A stretch of DNA of 64,000 nucleotides from JACPNO01 sp963825405 (GTDB lineage: Bacteria; Acidobacteriota; Terriglobia; Bryobacterales; Bryobacteraceae). This document shows positions 41,295-50,533 of this stretch, piece after piece. A program made the position numbers and the translations under genes. The notes beneath the pieces were generated by a model that made no database searches, was not told where the DNA came from, and saw only the letters and a list, made by a program, of their open reading frames with translations. The stretch's first letter is position 1, and each line of letters begins with the position of its first letter. The stretch covers positions 248,001 to 312,000 of the forward strand of contig CAWGTB010000006.1 of assembly GCA_963825405.1 (NCBI GenBank). Reading direction: 5' to 3'.

Positions 41295-42727
41295 GCATGG
41301 TCGAAGATCTACGGAAGATCGAAATATTCGCTGATCAGCCGGAGCAGCAGCTTGCCTGGCTGGCGCAACAAGGCACCGAGGTTCGCCTGGAAGTAGGCGA
41401 GAGCCTTTTTGAAGCGGGCGCTCCGGCCGACAGGTTCTTCGTGTTTTTTGAAGGCGAGGTGGAACTGCGGCGCGAAGGTTCTCCCATTTTCTACATCGGC
41501 GCCGGCGAGGTCTCCGGATTTCTCCCGTTTTCCCGGATGACTCACTTTTTCGCCAGCTCTTACGCGGCGACCCGGACTCGCTTGGCTCACTTTCCCGCGA
41601 GTCTGTTCCCTGAAATGTTTCAGCGCATGCCGCAGGTTATTGCGCGTATGGTGGGCCTGATGTCCGACCGGGTCCGGGAAGTTACCCGCATGGATGAACA
41701 GCGCGAGAAGCTGGCAGCGCTGGGCAAACTCTCGGCTGGGCTGGCGCACGAGCTGAATAATCCGGCAGCGGCGGCCCGGCGCGCGGCTTCCGCTCTAAGC
41801 CAGACATTGGCATCGGCTCGCGAAAATAACGTCAATCTCAATCGCTTCCCATTTACGCCGCAGCAGCGCGAGTACATCGCGCGATTTGAGCGCACTACCG
41901 GCCAGCGCGCGGCGGCCTCGCCGGTGGTTTTGAATACGCTGGAGCAAAGCGATCGCGAAGAGCAGCTGGTCACCAGTCTCGAAACCCATCACGTTCCGGA
42001 TGCCTGGAAGCTGGCTCCCATCCTGGTAGAAGCCGGCGTGGAAAATGCGGAACTCGATGCGCTCATTGAACACATTGGCGCGGAGCCTTTGCCCGAGGTG
42101 CTGGGCCGGGTCGCTGCGTTGTTGACCGCGGCTGCGCTTGCGCGCGAAATCGAACACAGCACAGCCCGCATTTCCGACCTGGTGAAGGCCATCAAGGAAT
42201 ATTCCTACATGGACCAGGCGCCTGAGCAGGAAATCGATCTCCACAGCGGCCTGGAAAACACGATCACGATGATGGCTTACAAGATCCGGAAGGCGGAAGT
42301 CACCGTCACACGCGATTACGATCGGTCACTGCCGCGGATCTGCGCCTGGGGCAGCGAGCTAAACCAGGTTTGGACCAACCTGATCGACAACGCACTGGAC
42401 GCCATAAGCGCTAATGGTGCAGGCGGCTCGAGACAAATTAGCGTGCGCACCGCGCGCGATCCGCTGGGAGTGATGGTGGAAATCACCGACACGGGTCCGG
42501 GCATTCCGCAGGAAATCCAGGGGCGGATTTACGATCCGTTCTTCACCACCAAACCAGTTGGCGTGGGCACGGGTCTGGGTCTGGATGCCGTGCGCCGCAT
42601 CATACAAAAACATCGCGGCGATATTCGGCTGGATTCCGTACCTGGCAATACGCGCTTTCAGATCCGGCTGCCGTTGCGACAACAGCCGAGTCCTATGATC
42701 GGCGGCGAAGCGCCAAAGAGCGCGTGA
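41291..42727 (+). CDS. Histidine kinase with N-terminal cNMP-binding domain
   Basis: A 478-residue soluble kinase. An N-terminal cyclic-nucleotide-binding-like beta roll (about 10-125; GESLFEAGAPADRFFVFFEGEVEL) lacks an obvious phosphate-binding RxA cassette. It is followed by a dimerisation domain with the H-box LGKLSAGLAHELNNPAAAA, a long insertion, and HATPase (NLIDNALDAI, ITDTGPGIP, GVGTGLGLDAV). The start ATG lies in the stop of the receiver/reductase gene (ATGA), so kinase and receiver are made together and very probably form one phosphorelay. The input ligand or redox signal is unknown. Confidence 0.92.
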   Translation: MSMVEDLRKIEIFADQPEQQLAWLAQQGTEVRLEVGESLFEAGAPADRFFVFFEGEVELRREGSPIFYIGAGEVSGFLPFSRMTHFFASSYAATRTRLAHFPASLFPEMFQRMPQVIARMVGLMSDRVREVTRMDEQREKLAALGKLSAGLAHELNNPAAAARRAASALSQTLASARENNVNLNRFPFTPQQREYIARFERTTGQRAAASPVVLNTLEQSDREEQLVTSLETHHVPDAWKLAPILVEAGVENAELDALIEHIGAEPLPEVLGRVAALLTAAALAREIEHSTARISDLVKAIKEYSYMDQAPEQEIDLHSGLENTITMMAYKIRKAEVTVTRDYDRSLPRICAWGSELNQVWTNLIDNALDAISANGAGGSRQISVRTARDPLGVMVEITDTGPGIPQEIQGRIYDPFFTTKPVGVGTGLGLDAVRRIIQKHRGDIRLDSVPGNTRFQIRLPLRQQPSPMIGGEAPKSA

Positions 42728-43096
42728 TCAGGCCGAGGGAAAGGCTTGAACCGCGCGGGCTTCATCGTCGTACACGTCGAAAACCATATAAACTTTGGTG
42801 AGCTGCAGCAGATTCTTCACGCGATCGCTGAGGTTCAGCAGCTTAAACTGCCCGCCGCTGTTCCTGACTGTGGTGAATCCTGCCACCAGTTCGCCGATAC
42901 CGCAACTATCAATGTACGTGACATCCGCAAGATTGACCAGGATTTTTTTCTGATCCTTGGCGATCAGCTCGCGAACGGCATTGCGGAAAGCGTCGGCGCC
43001 ATCGCCGAGCTTGATTTGCCCGGCGGCATCGATCACCGTAACATCGCCCACTTGCCGAAAATTGAAAGTTGCTCTCGCTGGCGCCGGATTTTGCAT
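42728..43096 (-). CDS. STAS-domain anti-sigma-factor antagonist
   Basis: A 122-residue STAS protein of the SpoIIAA/RsbV type, with LVNLADVTYIDSCGIGELV carrying the predicted phosphorylatable Ser64 and VKNLLQLTKVYMVFDVYDDE at the C-terminus. It would bind and sequester an anti-sigma kinase when unphosphorylated. An AGGAAAC site precedes the ATG. It is convergent to the cNMP kinase with its stop directly abutting. No anti-sigma kinase of the RsbW type lies in the window, so its partner is elsewhere. Confidence 0.9.
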   Translation of the reverse strand: MQNPAPARATFNFRQVGDVTVIDAAGQIKLGDGADAFRNAVRELIAKDQKKILVNLADVTYIDSCGIGELVAGFTTVRNSGGQFKLLNLSDRVKNLLQLTKVYMVFDVYDDEARAVQAFPSA

Positions 43097-43152
43097 CTTG
43101 GTTTCCTGTAGGAGCTAGTATATATCCATCCAGACTCCACGGTCGGCCACGC

Positions 43153-44556
43153 TTATTTTACAGGAAGCCGTAGCGCGATAAATTCCACAATCTGTCCCGC
43201 CGATGGTGGATCCATATTCGCAATCACGGCGATGACATATCCGGATTCCGGAAAAATGCGCAGTTCTCCATTCATGCCTGGAGCCCCGCCGTTGTGTCCG
43301 AACCAACGGACACCGTCCTGATTGAAGTCGCCAAATCCGTAAGCATATTTTGCAATGGGACCCATAGCTACTTTTCCTGTGGTTAGAGTCGCGGTGTCGA
43401 GCTCGTTGAGAAGCTTGTGGCCCATGATGGCGTTGGCAAAGCGCAGCAGGTCCTCAACGGTCGAGTAACCGCCGCCGGCCGACGTGCCGCGATAGGGCAG
43501 CGTGGGGGTATTGGGCTTCCATTCTCCGTCCCGTTTCATGTAGCCGACCGACCGCCCGGGAACAGCTTCGTCTTCAGGAAGGGAGTCCGTACTCGTCATT
43601 CCCGCGGGCTTGAACACGTGCTCGCGCACGTAATCGTAGTAACTCTGCCCGCTGGCCCGTTCGATGAGCACGCCGAGCAAAATATAGCCGTAGTTGCTGT
43701 ATTCCATCTGCGCGCCAGGTTCGAACTCCGGGCCGCGCTCGCCGTAGAGCGTCACGTAATCCTTTAGCTCGCGCAACTTGCTTCGATTGGCATTGTATTG
43801 CGGGCCGAAAATATCTCCGGTTCCCCCGGTGTGAGTCAGGAGATGATGGACGGCTACTTTAGAGGCAACGTCTTTGTTGGGATAGTCGGGCAAGTACTTG
43901 CCTATTGGATCCTGCAAACTGATTTTGCCGGCTGCGACAAGCTGCATCACAGCGGTTGCCGTTAACATCTTGTTCATCGAGCCGATGCGGAATTGCGTGC
44001 CGGTCTGATTGGGGATTTTTCTGTCGCGATCCGCCAGCCCATAGGCCTCGAGGTAGACCGGCTTGCCTTGTTTCGCTACCAGCACGGCGCCCGAAAACTG
44101 GTCCAGTTTGACGCGCTGTGCGAGTTCGGCGCGCAGGGCCGCGAGAGTCTGCTCCTCAGTGAGGCGCGCTTTCTGGGGAAACTCGGCAGGCCGGGGAATC
44201 GCGCGTAATTCCATCTTGGTCAACCGATTCGGTTCAGCCTCCTCAACGGTGAAAACGAAGCGGGCATACGTGTCGCTGTTCTTCTCTTTGACGATGCCGG
44301 AAACCTGGAGTGGCGTGGATTCTTCGATCTTCTTCAGATCGAATCCTCCAGTTGACTCCCGGAACTCAACTTCGTCATTGAAGTCCGGCAGCCTGGCCGG
44401 AAAATATTTCTCGAAGAAGTCTCGCAGCTCAACGCGATCACCCTTGTTGAAGACTTCCAACCAGCGTGCGAACTGGCGTCCGGCGGGAGTTTGTGGCGGG
44501 GTTTCGCATTGAGCGGTCAGACCAACCACAATCAGGACGAATCCTGTCCATTTCAT
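43153..44556 (-). CDS. Exported serine beta-lactamase-like hydrolase (class C/DD-peptidase fold)
   Basis: A 467-residue exported protein: signal MKWTGFVLIVVGLTAQC, an N-terminal ~110-residue domain (FNKGDRVELRDFFEKYFP), then the beta-lactamase fold with SxxK in IGSMNKMLTATA, the YxN motif in YSNYGYILLG, and HNGGAPGMNG near the third motif position. The family includes esterases, D-aminopeptidases and penicillin-binding proteins; the additional N-terminal domain is seen in the 'serine hydrolase' group rather than true lactamases. It is divergent from the second DUF1549/1553 gene. Confidence 0.87.
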   Translation of the reverse strand: MKWTGFVLIVVGLTAQCETPPQTPAGRQFARWLEVFNKGDRVELRDFFEKYFPARLPDFNDEVEFRESTGGFDLKKIEESTPLQVSGIVKEKNSDTYARFVFTVEEAEPNRLTKMELRAIPRPAEFPQKARLTEEQTLAALRAELAQRVKLDQFSGAVLVAKQGKPVYLEAYGLADRDRKIPNQTGTQFRIGSMNKMLTATAVMQLVAAGKISLQDPIGKYLPDYPNKDVASKVAVHHLLTHTGGTGDIFGPQYNANRSKLRELKDYVTLYGERGPEFEPGAQMEYSNYGYILLGVLIERASGQSYYDYVREHVFKPAGMTSTDSLPEDEAVPGRSVGYMKRDGEWKPNTPTLPYRGTSAGGGYSTVEDLLRFANAIMGHKLLNELDTATLTTGKVAMGPIAKYAYGFGDFNQDGVRWFGHNGGAPGMNGELRIFPESGYVIAVIANMDPPSAGQIVEFIALRLPVK

Positions 44557-44625
44557 AGACGCTTAGACGCAATAACGGCCTGTCTGTACCGCAACGAGTT
44601 GGCCAGTTCGATATACTGCGAATTA

Positions 44626-47223
44626 ATGTTAAGGGGAATATTGCGCGCGCATCTGGCGCTGTTGGCGCTGTGGACGGCCATCGCAGCCGAGCCGCCCGCG
44701 GGCCTGGCAGTTTTCGAGAAACGCTGCGTCGCCTGCCATAACGCGCAAACCGCTAAGTCCGGTCTGGATCTCACCCGCCGTGATCGTCTGTTGCGCGGTG
44801 GCGATCGCGGTCCCGCGGTTGTCCCGGGCAATGCCGAAGCCAGCCTGCTCTACAAGCTCGTCAGCCACGCCGAAGGCCCGCATATGCCTTTTCAGGCGAG
44901 CCGGCTTTCCGATGCCGAATTGAGCGCGATTGCCGGGTGGATCAATCAGGGCGCAGCTTTCGATCAGCCCATTGCAGCCGCTGCGGTTGCCGCGCCTGCC
45001 ACGCCCGATCACTGGGCTTTTCGCGTGCCCAAGCGCCCGCCGGTTCCTGAGGTTAACAATAAGGCCCGGGTCCGCAATCCGATCGATGCATTTGTAGTTC
45101 GCTGCTCAACAAAGCCGCGGCCTGGCTCCCGTGGCGGAAGCCGACAAACGAACCCTCGCCCGGCGAGTGTATCTGGACTTAATCGGACTTCCGCCCGCTC
45201 GCCAAGGAAATCGGCCGTTTTCCTGGCCGACAAATCCCCCACGGCTTATGAGCGCCTCGTCGACCGGCTACTCGCCGACCCGCGCTATGGCGAGCGCTGG
45301 GCCCGCCACTGGATGGATATCTGGCGTTACAGCGACTGGTACGGCTGGCGAGCCGGCAAGGATGTCCGCAACAGCCATCGCTACATGTGGCGCTGGCGCG
45401 ACTGGATTGTCGAGTCGCTGAACAAGGACAAAGGCTACGACCGCATGATCGTCGAGATGCTGGCCGCCGATGAAATCGCGCCCGGCGATGCCGATGCTTT
45501 GCGCGCTACCGGATTTCTGGCTCGCAACTACAACAAGTACGATCGCAATGGTTGGATGCAGGACGCTGTCGATCACACGGCGCTCGCCTTCCTGGGCGTC
45601 ACGGTGAAGTGCGCGCGCTGCCACGACCACAAGTACGATCCGGTTTCGCAGCAGGAGTATTATCAGTTCCGCGCGTTCTTTGAGCCGTATGAAGCTCGCA
45701 TCGATCGTGTATCGGGACAAACCGATCCGGAGCTTGATGGCCTGTCGCGCGTGTTTGATGCCGAACTCGATCGTCCGACGTATCTGCTGATTCGCGGCGA
45801 CATTCAGAATCCGGACAAGGAACAGACGCTGGCCCCGGCAGTGCCTCATGCACTCGGCGGAAATTTAGGCAAGATCGCAGCCGGTAGCCGCTTCCGGTCG
45901 ATTCGTATTATCCGGATCAGCGCGCCTTCGTTCACGCCGACCTGCTCAAGCAGGCCCACGCCGACGTCGAGCGCGCCGAAGCAGAGCTGCGCAAAGCCCG
46001 CGAGAACAATGCGGCTGCCGAACTGGCCACTGCGGGACTCGGAGTAAAGGCCGGTTTCGACAAATTGCGGATCGCGGCCGACCAACTGACGCTGGCGGAA
46101 AAAACTTTAGCCGCTGCCAAAGCCCAGGTGCCTGCGCTCGAAGCGCGCATGGCGGCTGATCGCGCCCGCTACTCCGAGCCGCCCGATCCCAAATACGAAG
46201 ATCTGGCCAACGCCGCGCGCAAGGCGGACCGCGAAGCCGGCATTCTGAAAGCAGCCGAGAATGTGTTGCGCGCCCAACTGGAGTTTGCCGAAGCCATGCG
46301 CGCGACGCCGCCGGACAGCAAAAAAATCGACGAAGCCGGCAAACGCGTCGCTGCCGCGCAAACCGCGCTGACGCAAATTCCTGAAGGCTACGCACCCGAT
46401 CGGCAAGGTCTATCCCGATAAGAGCAGCGGCCGGCGCACTGCGTTGGCGAGTTGGATTGCGTCGCGCGATAATCCGCTCACGGCGCGCGTGGCCGTGAAT
46501 CATATCTGGCTTCGCACTTTCGGCAAAGCGCTGGTGCCGACGGTTTTCGATTTCGGCCGCAACGGCACGCCGCCCTCTCACCCCGAACTGTTGGATTGGC
46601 TGGCCACCGAGTTCATGGAAAAGGGCTGGAGCATGAAAGCGATTCAGCGGCTGATGGTGACCAGCAGCACGTACCGCATGCGCTCGACATCGCCTGGCAA
46701 ACCCGCAATGCCGCCATCGATCCAGAGAACAAGTATCTGTGGCGCATGAATCCGCGCCGCATGGAGGCGGAAGTGGTTCGCGACAGCATTCTGGCGGTGT
46801 CCGGGCAGCTCGATCCGCAGATGGGCGGGCCTGAGATCGATGAAACCAAGGGATTCGAGTCGAAGCGCCGCAGCCTGTATTTCCGCCACTCGCCCGATAC
46901 GCAAATGGAATTTCTCAAAATGTTCGACGGCCCCAATCCGGCCGAGTGCTACATGCGCAATGAGAGCGTAGTGCCGCAGCAGGCGCTGGCGCTGGCCAAT
47001 AGCCAGCTGAGCCGGGATCAGGCTCATGTTCTGGCGCAGCGTTTGAGCAGTCGAGCCTGCGTTCATTCAGGCCGCGTTTGAGACAGTGCTGGGGCGGCCG
47101 CCTTCGGCTGAAGAGCTTGCCACTTCCACGCGATTTCTTGCAGAACTGATTCCGGCGAAGCGCGGCCGGGAAAGCCTGGTCCACGTTCTGTTGAACCATA
47201 ATGATTTTGTGACTATTCGATAA
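44626..47223 (+). pseudogene. PSCyt1-DUF1549-DUF1553 exported protein, at least six frameshifts
   Basis: The reconstruction gives about 865 residues: signal (LRAHLALLALWTAIAA), a PSCyt1 haem-type motif CVACHNAQTAKSGLDL (about residue 35), DUF1549 (LARRVYLDLIGLPP, YGERWARHWMDIWRYSD, FLGVTVKCARCHDHKYDP with a second CxxCH), a coiled coil (ADVERAEAELRKA to RAQLEFAEAMRA), and DUF1553 (NPLTARVAVNHIWLRTFG, GTPPSHPELLDWLA, RNAAIDPENKYLWRMNPRRMEAE, ending HVLLNHNDFVTIR). Breaks lie near 45095, 45122, 45205, 45870, 46395, 46685 and 47055. It is coupled at 8 bp to the DUF1501 gene. The conserved motifs on both sides of each break argue for sequence error. Confidence 0.83.
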
Positions 47224-47231
47224 GGTGACTC

Positions 47232-48707
47232 ATGAAGCCTGACTTTTTGCGCACTCCTGTTCCCCGCCGAAGCTTTCTGGCGGATTGCGGCATGGGTTTC
47301 ACCGGCTTGGCCCTGGGCTCGATGCTGCATCGCGACGGCATTGCGCGGGCAGCGACCGCAGGCTGGCGTCCTCCTGACGGCTTGCCGCATTTCGCGCCCA
47401 AAGCCAAGCGCGTTATCTGGCTGTTCATGATCGGCGGCGTCAGCCACGTGGAAACTTTCGATCCCAAGCCGGAGTTGAACAAGTACGCTGGCCGGCAACT
47501 CAGCGACACGCCGTATCAGAAAGTGCTCGACAATCCGTTTACCAAGCGCAATGTGCGCGAAGTGATTGACGGCTTGCACACCATCCATCCGCTGATTTAT
47601 CCGATGCAGGTGGGTTTCAGCAAGCGCGGGCAAAGCGGCATTGAAGTCAGCGACTGGTGGCCGAACGTCGGCGAATGCATCGACGATATCGCCGTTGTTC
47701 GATCACTCTGGACCACCGACAACAATCACGGCGCGCAGATGCAGTTTCACTCCGGCCGCCACGTGCTCGAAGGGCAATTCCCGACGATCGGCGCCTGGGT
47801 TCACTACGGCCTGGGATCGCTGAACGAAAATCTGCCGCAGTTCGTGGTGCTCGGCGAGCCCATCGATACGTGCTGCGGCGGCGTGGCAGCGCATGGCGCG
47901 GCTTACCTCGGCCCGGAGCATGACGGCGTTCGCCTCGAGGTGCGGCCGGAGAATCCGCTGCCGTATTCGCAGCCCGGCCCCGGCGTTCCGCAGGAACAGC
48001 AGAAGAGCGAATTTGAATTGCTGGGCCAATTCAATCGCCTCTCCACGGTGCAATATCCGGATGACCTGGCGATGCGGGCGCGCATCAAATCCTACGAGCT
48101 GGCTTTCCGGATGCAGACCGCGGTGCCCGAAGTGATGCGCTTCAGCGAGGAAAGCGAGGGCATGCGCCGCTTGTATGGCCTGGACAACGAAGTCACCAAG
48201 CCGTTCGGCGAAATGTGCCTGGCGGCGCGGCGTCTGGCCGAGACTGGCGTGCGCTTCGTGCAGGTTTTTCACGGCCAGAACGGCGGCGCAGGCAAGTGGG
48301 ATGCGCACGCTAATCTTAAGAAGGGGCACAGCGAGCTCTGCGCCCAGGTGGATAAACCGATCGCCGGCCTGCTGCGCGATCTGAAGCAGCGCGGCATGTT
48401 CGACGACACGCTCGTGGTCTTCGCCACCGAGTTCGGACGCACGCCCGGCGCGCAAGGCACCAATGGCCGCGACCATCATCCCTACGGCTTCTCCGTATGG
48501 CTGGCGGGCGCCGGCATCAAGGGCGGCACGGTGCATGGAGCCACCGATGAACTCGGCTTTCACGCCGTCGAGAATCGCCACTACGTGACCGATATCCATG
48601 CCACGGTCCTGCACCAGCTCGGTCTCGATGCGCGACGTCTCGAAGTCCCGGGGCGCAAGCGGCTGGATATCGATTTCGGCGAAAAAATCCAGGCGATTCT
48701 GGCCTAG
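47232..48707 (+). CDS. DUF1501 protein, Tat-exported, intact
   Basis: A 491-residue DUF1501 protein with Tat leader (PVPRRSFLADCGMGFTGLALG), IWLFMIGGVSHVETFDPKPEL, HGAQMQFHSGRHVLEG, ETGVRFVQVFHGQNGGAGKWDAH, and the C-terminal EFGRTPGAQGTNGRDHHPYGF and TDIHATVLHQLGLD. The fold is related to alkaline phosphatase/sulfatase; no reaction has been shown. It follows its usual partner DUF1549/1553 by 8 bp, so the two probably act together outside the cytoplasmic membrane. In contrast to its paralogue at 35631-37043 its frame is unbroken. Confidence 0.92.
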   Translation: MKPDFLRTPVPRRSFLADCGMGFTGLALGSMLHRDGIARAATAGWRPPDGLPHFAPKAKRVIWLFMIGGVSHVETFDPKPELNKYAGRQLSDTPYQKVLDNPFTKRNVREVIDGLHTIHPLIYPMQVGFSKRGQSGIEVSDWWPNVGECIDDIAVVRSLWTTDNNHGAQMQFHSGRHVLEGQFPTIGAWVHYGLGSLNENLPQFVVLGEPIDTCCGGVAAHGAAYLGPEHDGVRLEVRPENPLPYSQPGPGVPQEQQKSEFELLGQFNRLSTVQYPDDLAMRARIKSYELAFRMQTAVPEVMRFSEESEGMRRLYGLDNEVTKPFGEMCLAARRLAETGVRFVQVFHGQNGGAGKWDAHANLKKGHSELCAQVDKPIAGLLRDLKQRGMFDDTLVVFATEFGRTPGAQGTNGRDHHPYGFSVWLAGAGIKGGTVHGATDELGFHAVENRHYVTDIHATVLHQLGLDARRLEVPGRKRLDIDFGEKIQAILA

Positions 48708-48708
48708 A

Positions 48709-49332
48709 TCAACGACGCATGGCAGATGGACTCGATAGCCAGAATTGTGGATCGGCCGCGATCCAGTCCGCTGCAGCGAAGCTCCACGACGGCCGGACGG
48801 CAAGGATATTGGCTTCGGGCCCGGCCGACGCTTTCGCTGCATCAGCTGCTTGGCGGGTTTCGGCCGGAATTACGAGCACGTGCATGCCATCAGGGCTCTC
48901 GAACACCGTTCCGTTCTGTCGAGCCGCGTGCCCGCTTACAGCGATCACCAGGTAGCAGCCGCGGCCCAGAAGCCACGGAGTGCCCGTACTCAAATCCGCC
49001 CGATACCGTACGAAAATTTCAATCGGCTGCAGAGTCAACTCCGCCTTTGGCTTCGCGCTCTGTTGAAATGCCGCCATCAGCGCTGCGTTCTGTGCGTAGG
49101 CTGCGTAAACTTTTTTCTGTTCAGCCGTCGACTGATACCCGTTGAACCACCAAGCTTCTTTTGCTCCCGTGAGGGATTCAGCACCCAGGTACGGGTGCGG
49201 GCATCCAAGCATTGCGGAGACGCGAGCTCGTTCTTCTTCGATCGAGTTGAACGCTTTATCGCTCGCCGGCTTGAGTGGCTCGCGAACAATCTGAAGGAGC
49301 GCAGGCGGTTGTGCAGTCGTCGCGATTCGCAC
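48709..49332 (-). CDS. Protein of unknown function downstream of 2-oxoacid dehydrogenase E2
   Basis: A 207-residue protein with no signal peptide or membrane helix visible and a GTG start five bases after the E2 stop, indicating the same operon. Notable stretches are IEEERARVSAMLGCPHPYLGAESLTGAKEAWW near the N-terminus (close to a metal- or heme-binding style motif but not diagnostic) and WSFAAADWIAADPQFW near the C-terminus. No family was recognised. It is convergent to the DUF1501 gene, one base apart. Confidence 0.65.
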   Translation of the reverse strand: MRIATTAQPPALLQIVREPLKPASDKAFNSIEEERARVSAMLGCPHPYLGAESLTGAKEAWWFNGYQSTAEQKKVYAAYAQNAALMAAFQQSAKPKAELTLQPIEIFVRYRADLSTGTPWLLGRGCYLVIAVSGHAARQNGTVFESPDGMHVLVIPAETRQAADAAKASAGPEANILAVRPSWSFAAADWIAADPQFWLSSPSAMRR

Positions 49333-49336
49333 TGGC

Positions 49337-50524
49337 CTAGGGGCATTGCACAGCGGCCGGCGGAACTTCGATCAACTGCGCCAGGTCGTAGAGAAAGCGC
49401 GCAGCCGGAGCGCCATCGACCACGCGATGGTCGAACGTCAGGCTCAGCGTCATCTGCTCGCGCGCGGCCAAGCCGCCGTTCTTCAGCACCACAGCCTCTG
49501 CTCGAATGGCGCCTACACCCAGCACGGCGGTTTCCGGAAAATTGATGATCGGCGTGAAGGCGTCGATGCCGAATGCGCCGAGGTTAGTGATGGTGAACGT
49601 CCCCCCGGCGAGGTCTTCGGAGCGTAGGCGGCGCGCTTGCGCGGCTTCGATCAATTCGCGCGAACGGCGGGCCAGATCCGCGAGACTCGCTGCGGCAACG
49701 TCACGAAGCACCGGGACCAGCAAGCCTTCCGGCGTGTCCACCGCGATGCCGATGTGCGCCTTGCCGGACAGCGCGATGTGGTCAGCTTCCCAACGCCCTC
49801 CGAGCGCAGGATGTTTTTGCAGGACGATGGCGGCAAGCTTGGCGAGAATGTCAGTGTAAGACGGCGCCGGTCCGGAACCCGCCTTGAGTTTCCATTGTGT
49901 CCGCAATGCAACGAGCGCCGTAGCATTGGCGCGGCTGGTGAGCGTCACCGGCGCGGTATTCTGCCGGCTCTCCATCATGCGCCGCGCGATAGTGCGGCGC
50001 AGTGTGGTGAGAGGAACCGCGTGAGCTTCAGCGGCGATCGACGGACTCGCGGCGCGCACATCAGCTTCCCGAATCCGCCCGCCACGGCCCGTGCCGCGCA
50101 ATTGGGATGTATCGACGCCCAATTCGGCGGCGACGCGGCGCGCCCGCGGCGTCACTGGAGTACGCCCGTCTCGAGTTGGCGCAGGAGCAGCAGTTGACGC
50201 GCTCGCTGCCGCAACAACAGATTCGACATGCGAACCGGCGGCTGGCGGTGCCGCGCTCAACGTTTCCGGCGCAGCCTCACCCGGCGCCAGCAGGAATCCA
50301 AGGCGCTGGCCGACAACCACGACCGCGCCTGTCACCGGCGAGCCCTCCGGCAAATACAGAATGCCGCTGTCGAGCGATTCGACGTCCATCGTCACTTTGT
50401 CGCTTTCGAGAGCAAACAACGCTTCGCCGGCGGAGACAGACTCGCCGTTTTGCTTGAGCCAGCCGGCGAACGTGCCTTCTTCCATCGACCAGCCAAGACG
50501 CGGAACTGTGATTTCGATTGCCAT
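49337..50524 (-). CDS. 2-oxoacid dehydrogenase E2 (dihydrolipoamide acyltransferase)
   Basis: A 395-residue E2 with an N-terminal lipoyl domain (1-75, lipoylated Lys in ESDKVTMDVES), an Ala/Pro linker, a peripheral subunit-binding domain (about 125-160, TPRARRVAAELGVD, GTGRGGRI) and the C-terminal acyltransferase (about 175-395, catalytic FDHRVVDG). It transfers acyl groups from the E1-bound thiamine adduct to CoA. The single short lipoyl domain is usual for acetoin, branched-chain or pyruvate complexes. It is 9 bp downstream of the fused E1 gene on the same strand. No E3 gene is in the window. Confidence 0.92.
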   Translation of the reverse strand: MAIEITVPRLGWSMEEGTFAGWLKQNGESVSAGEALFALESDKVTMDVESLDSGILYLPEGSPVTGAVVVVGQRLGFLLAPGEAAPETLSAAPPAAGSHVESVVAAASASTAAPAPTRDGRTPVTPRARRVAAELGVDTSQLRGTGRGGRIREADVRAASPSIAAEAHAVPLTTLRRTIARRMMESRQNTAPVTLTSRANATALVALRTQWKLKAGSGPAPSYTDILAKLAAIVLQKHPALGGRWEADHIALSGKAHIGIAVDTPEGLLVPVLRDVAAASLADLARRSRELIEAAQARRLRSEDLAGGTFTITNLGAFGIDAFTPIINFPETAVLGVGAIRAEAVVLKNGGLAAREQMTLSLTFDHRVVDGAPAARFLYDLAQLIEVPPAAVQCP

Positions 50525-50533
50525 GGCGCGAGG

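Noticed and set aside
43153..44556. Reading the serine hydrolase as an antibiotic-resistance beta-lactamase.
   Set aside because: It has SxxK and YxN but an extra N-terminal domain and the sequence style of the general serine-hydrolase group; resistance cannot be inferred.
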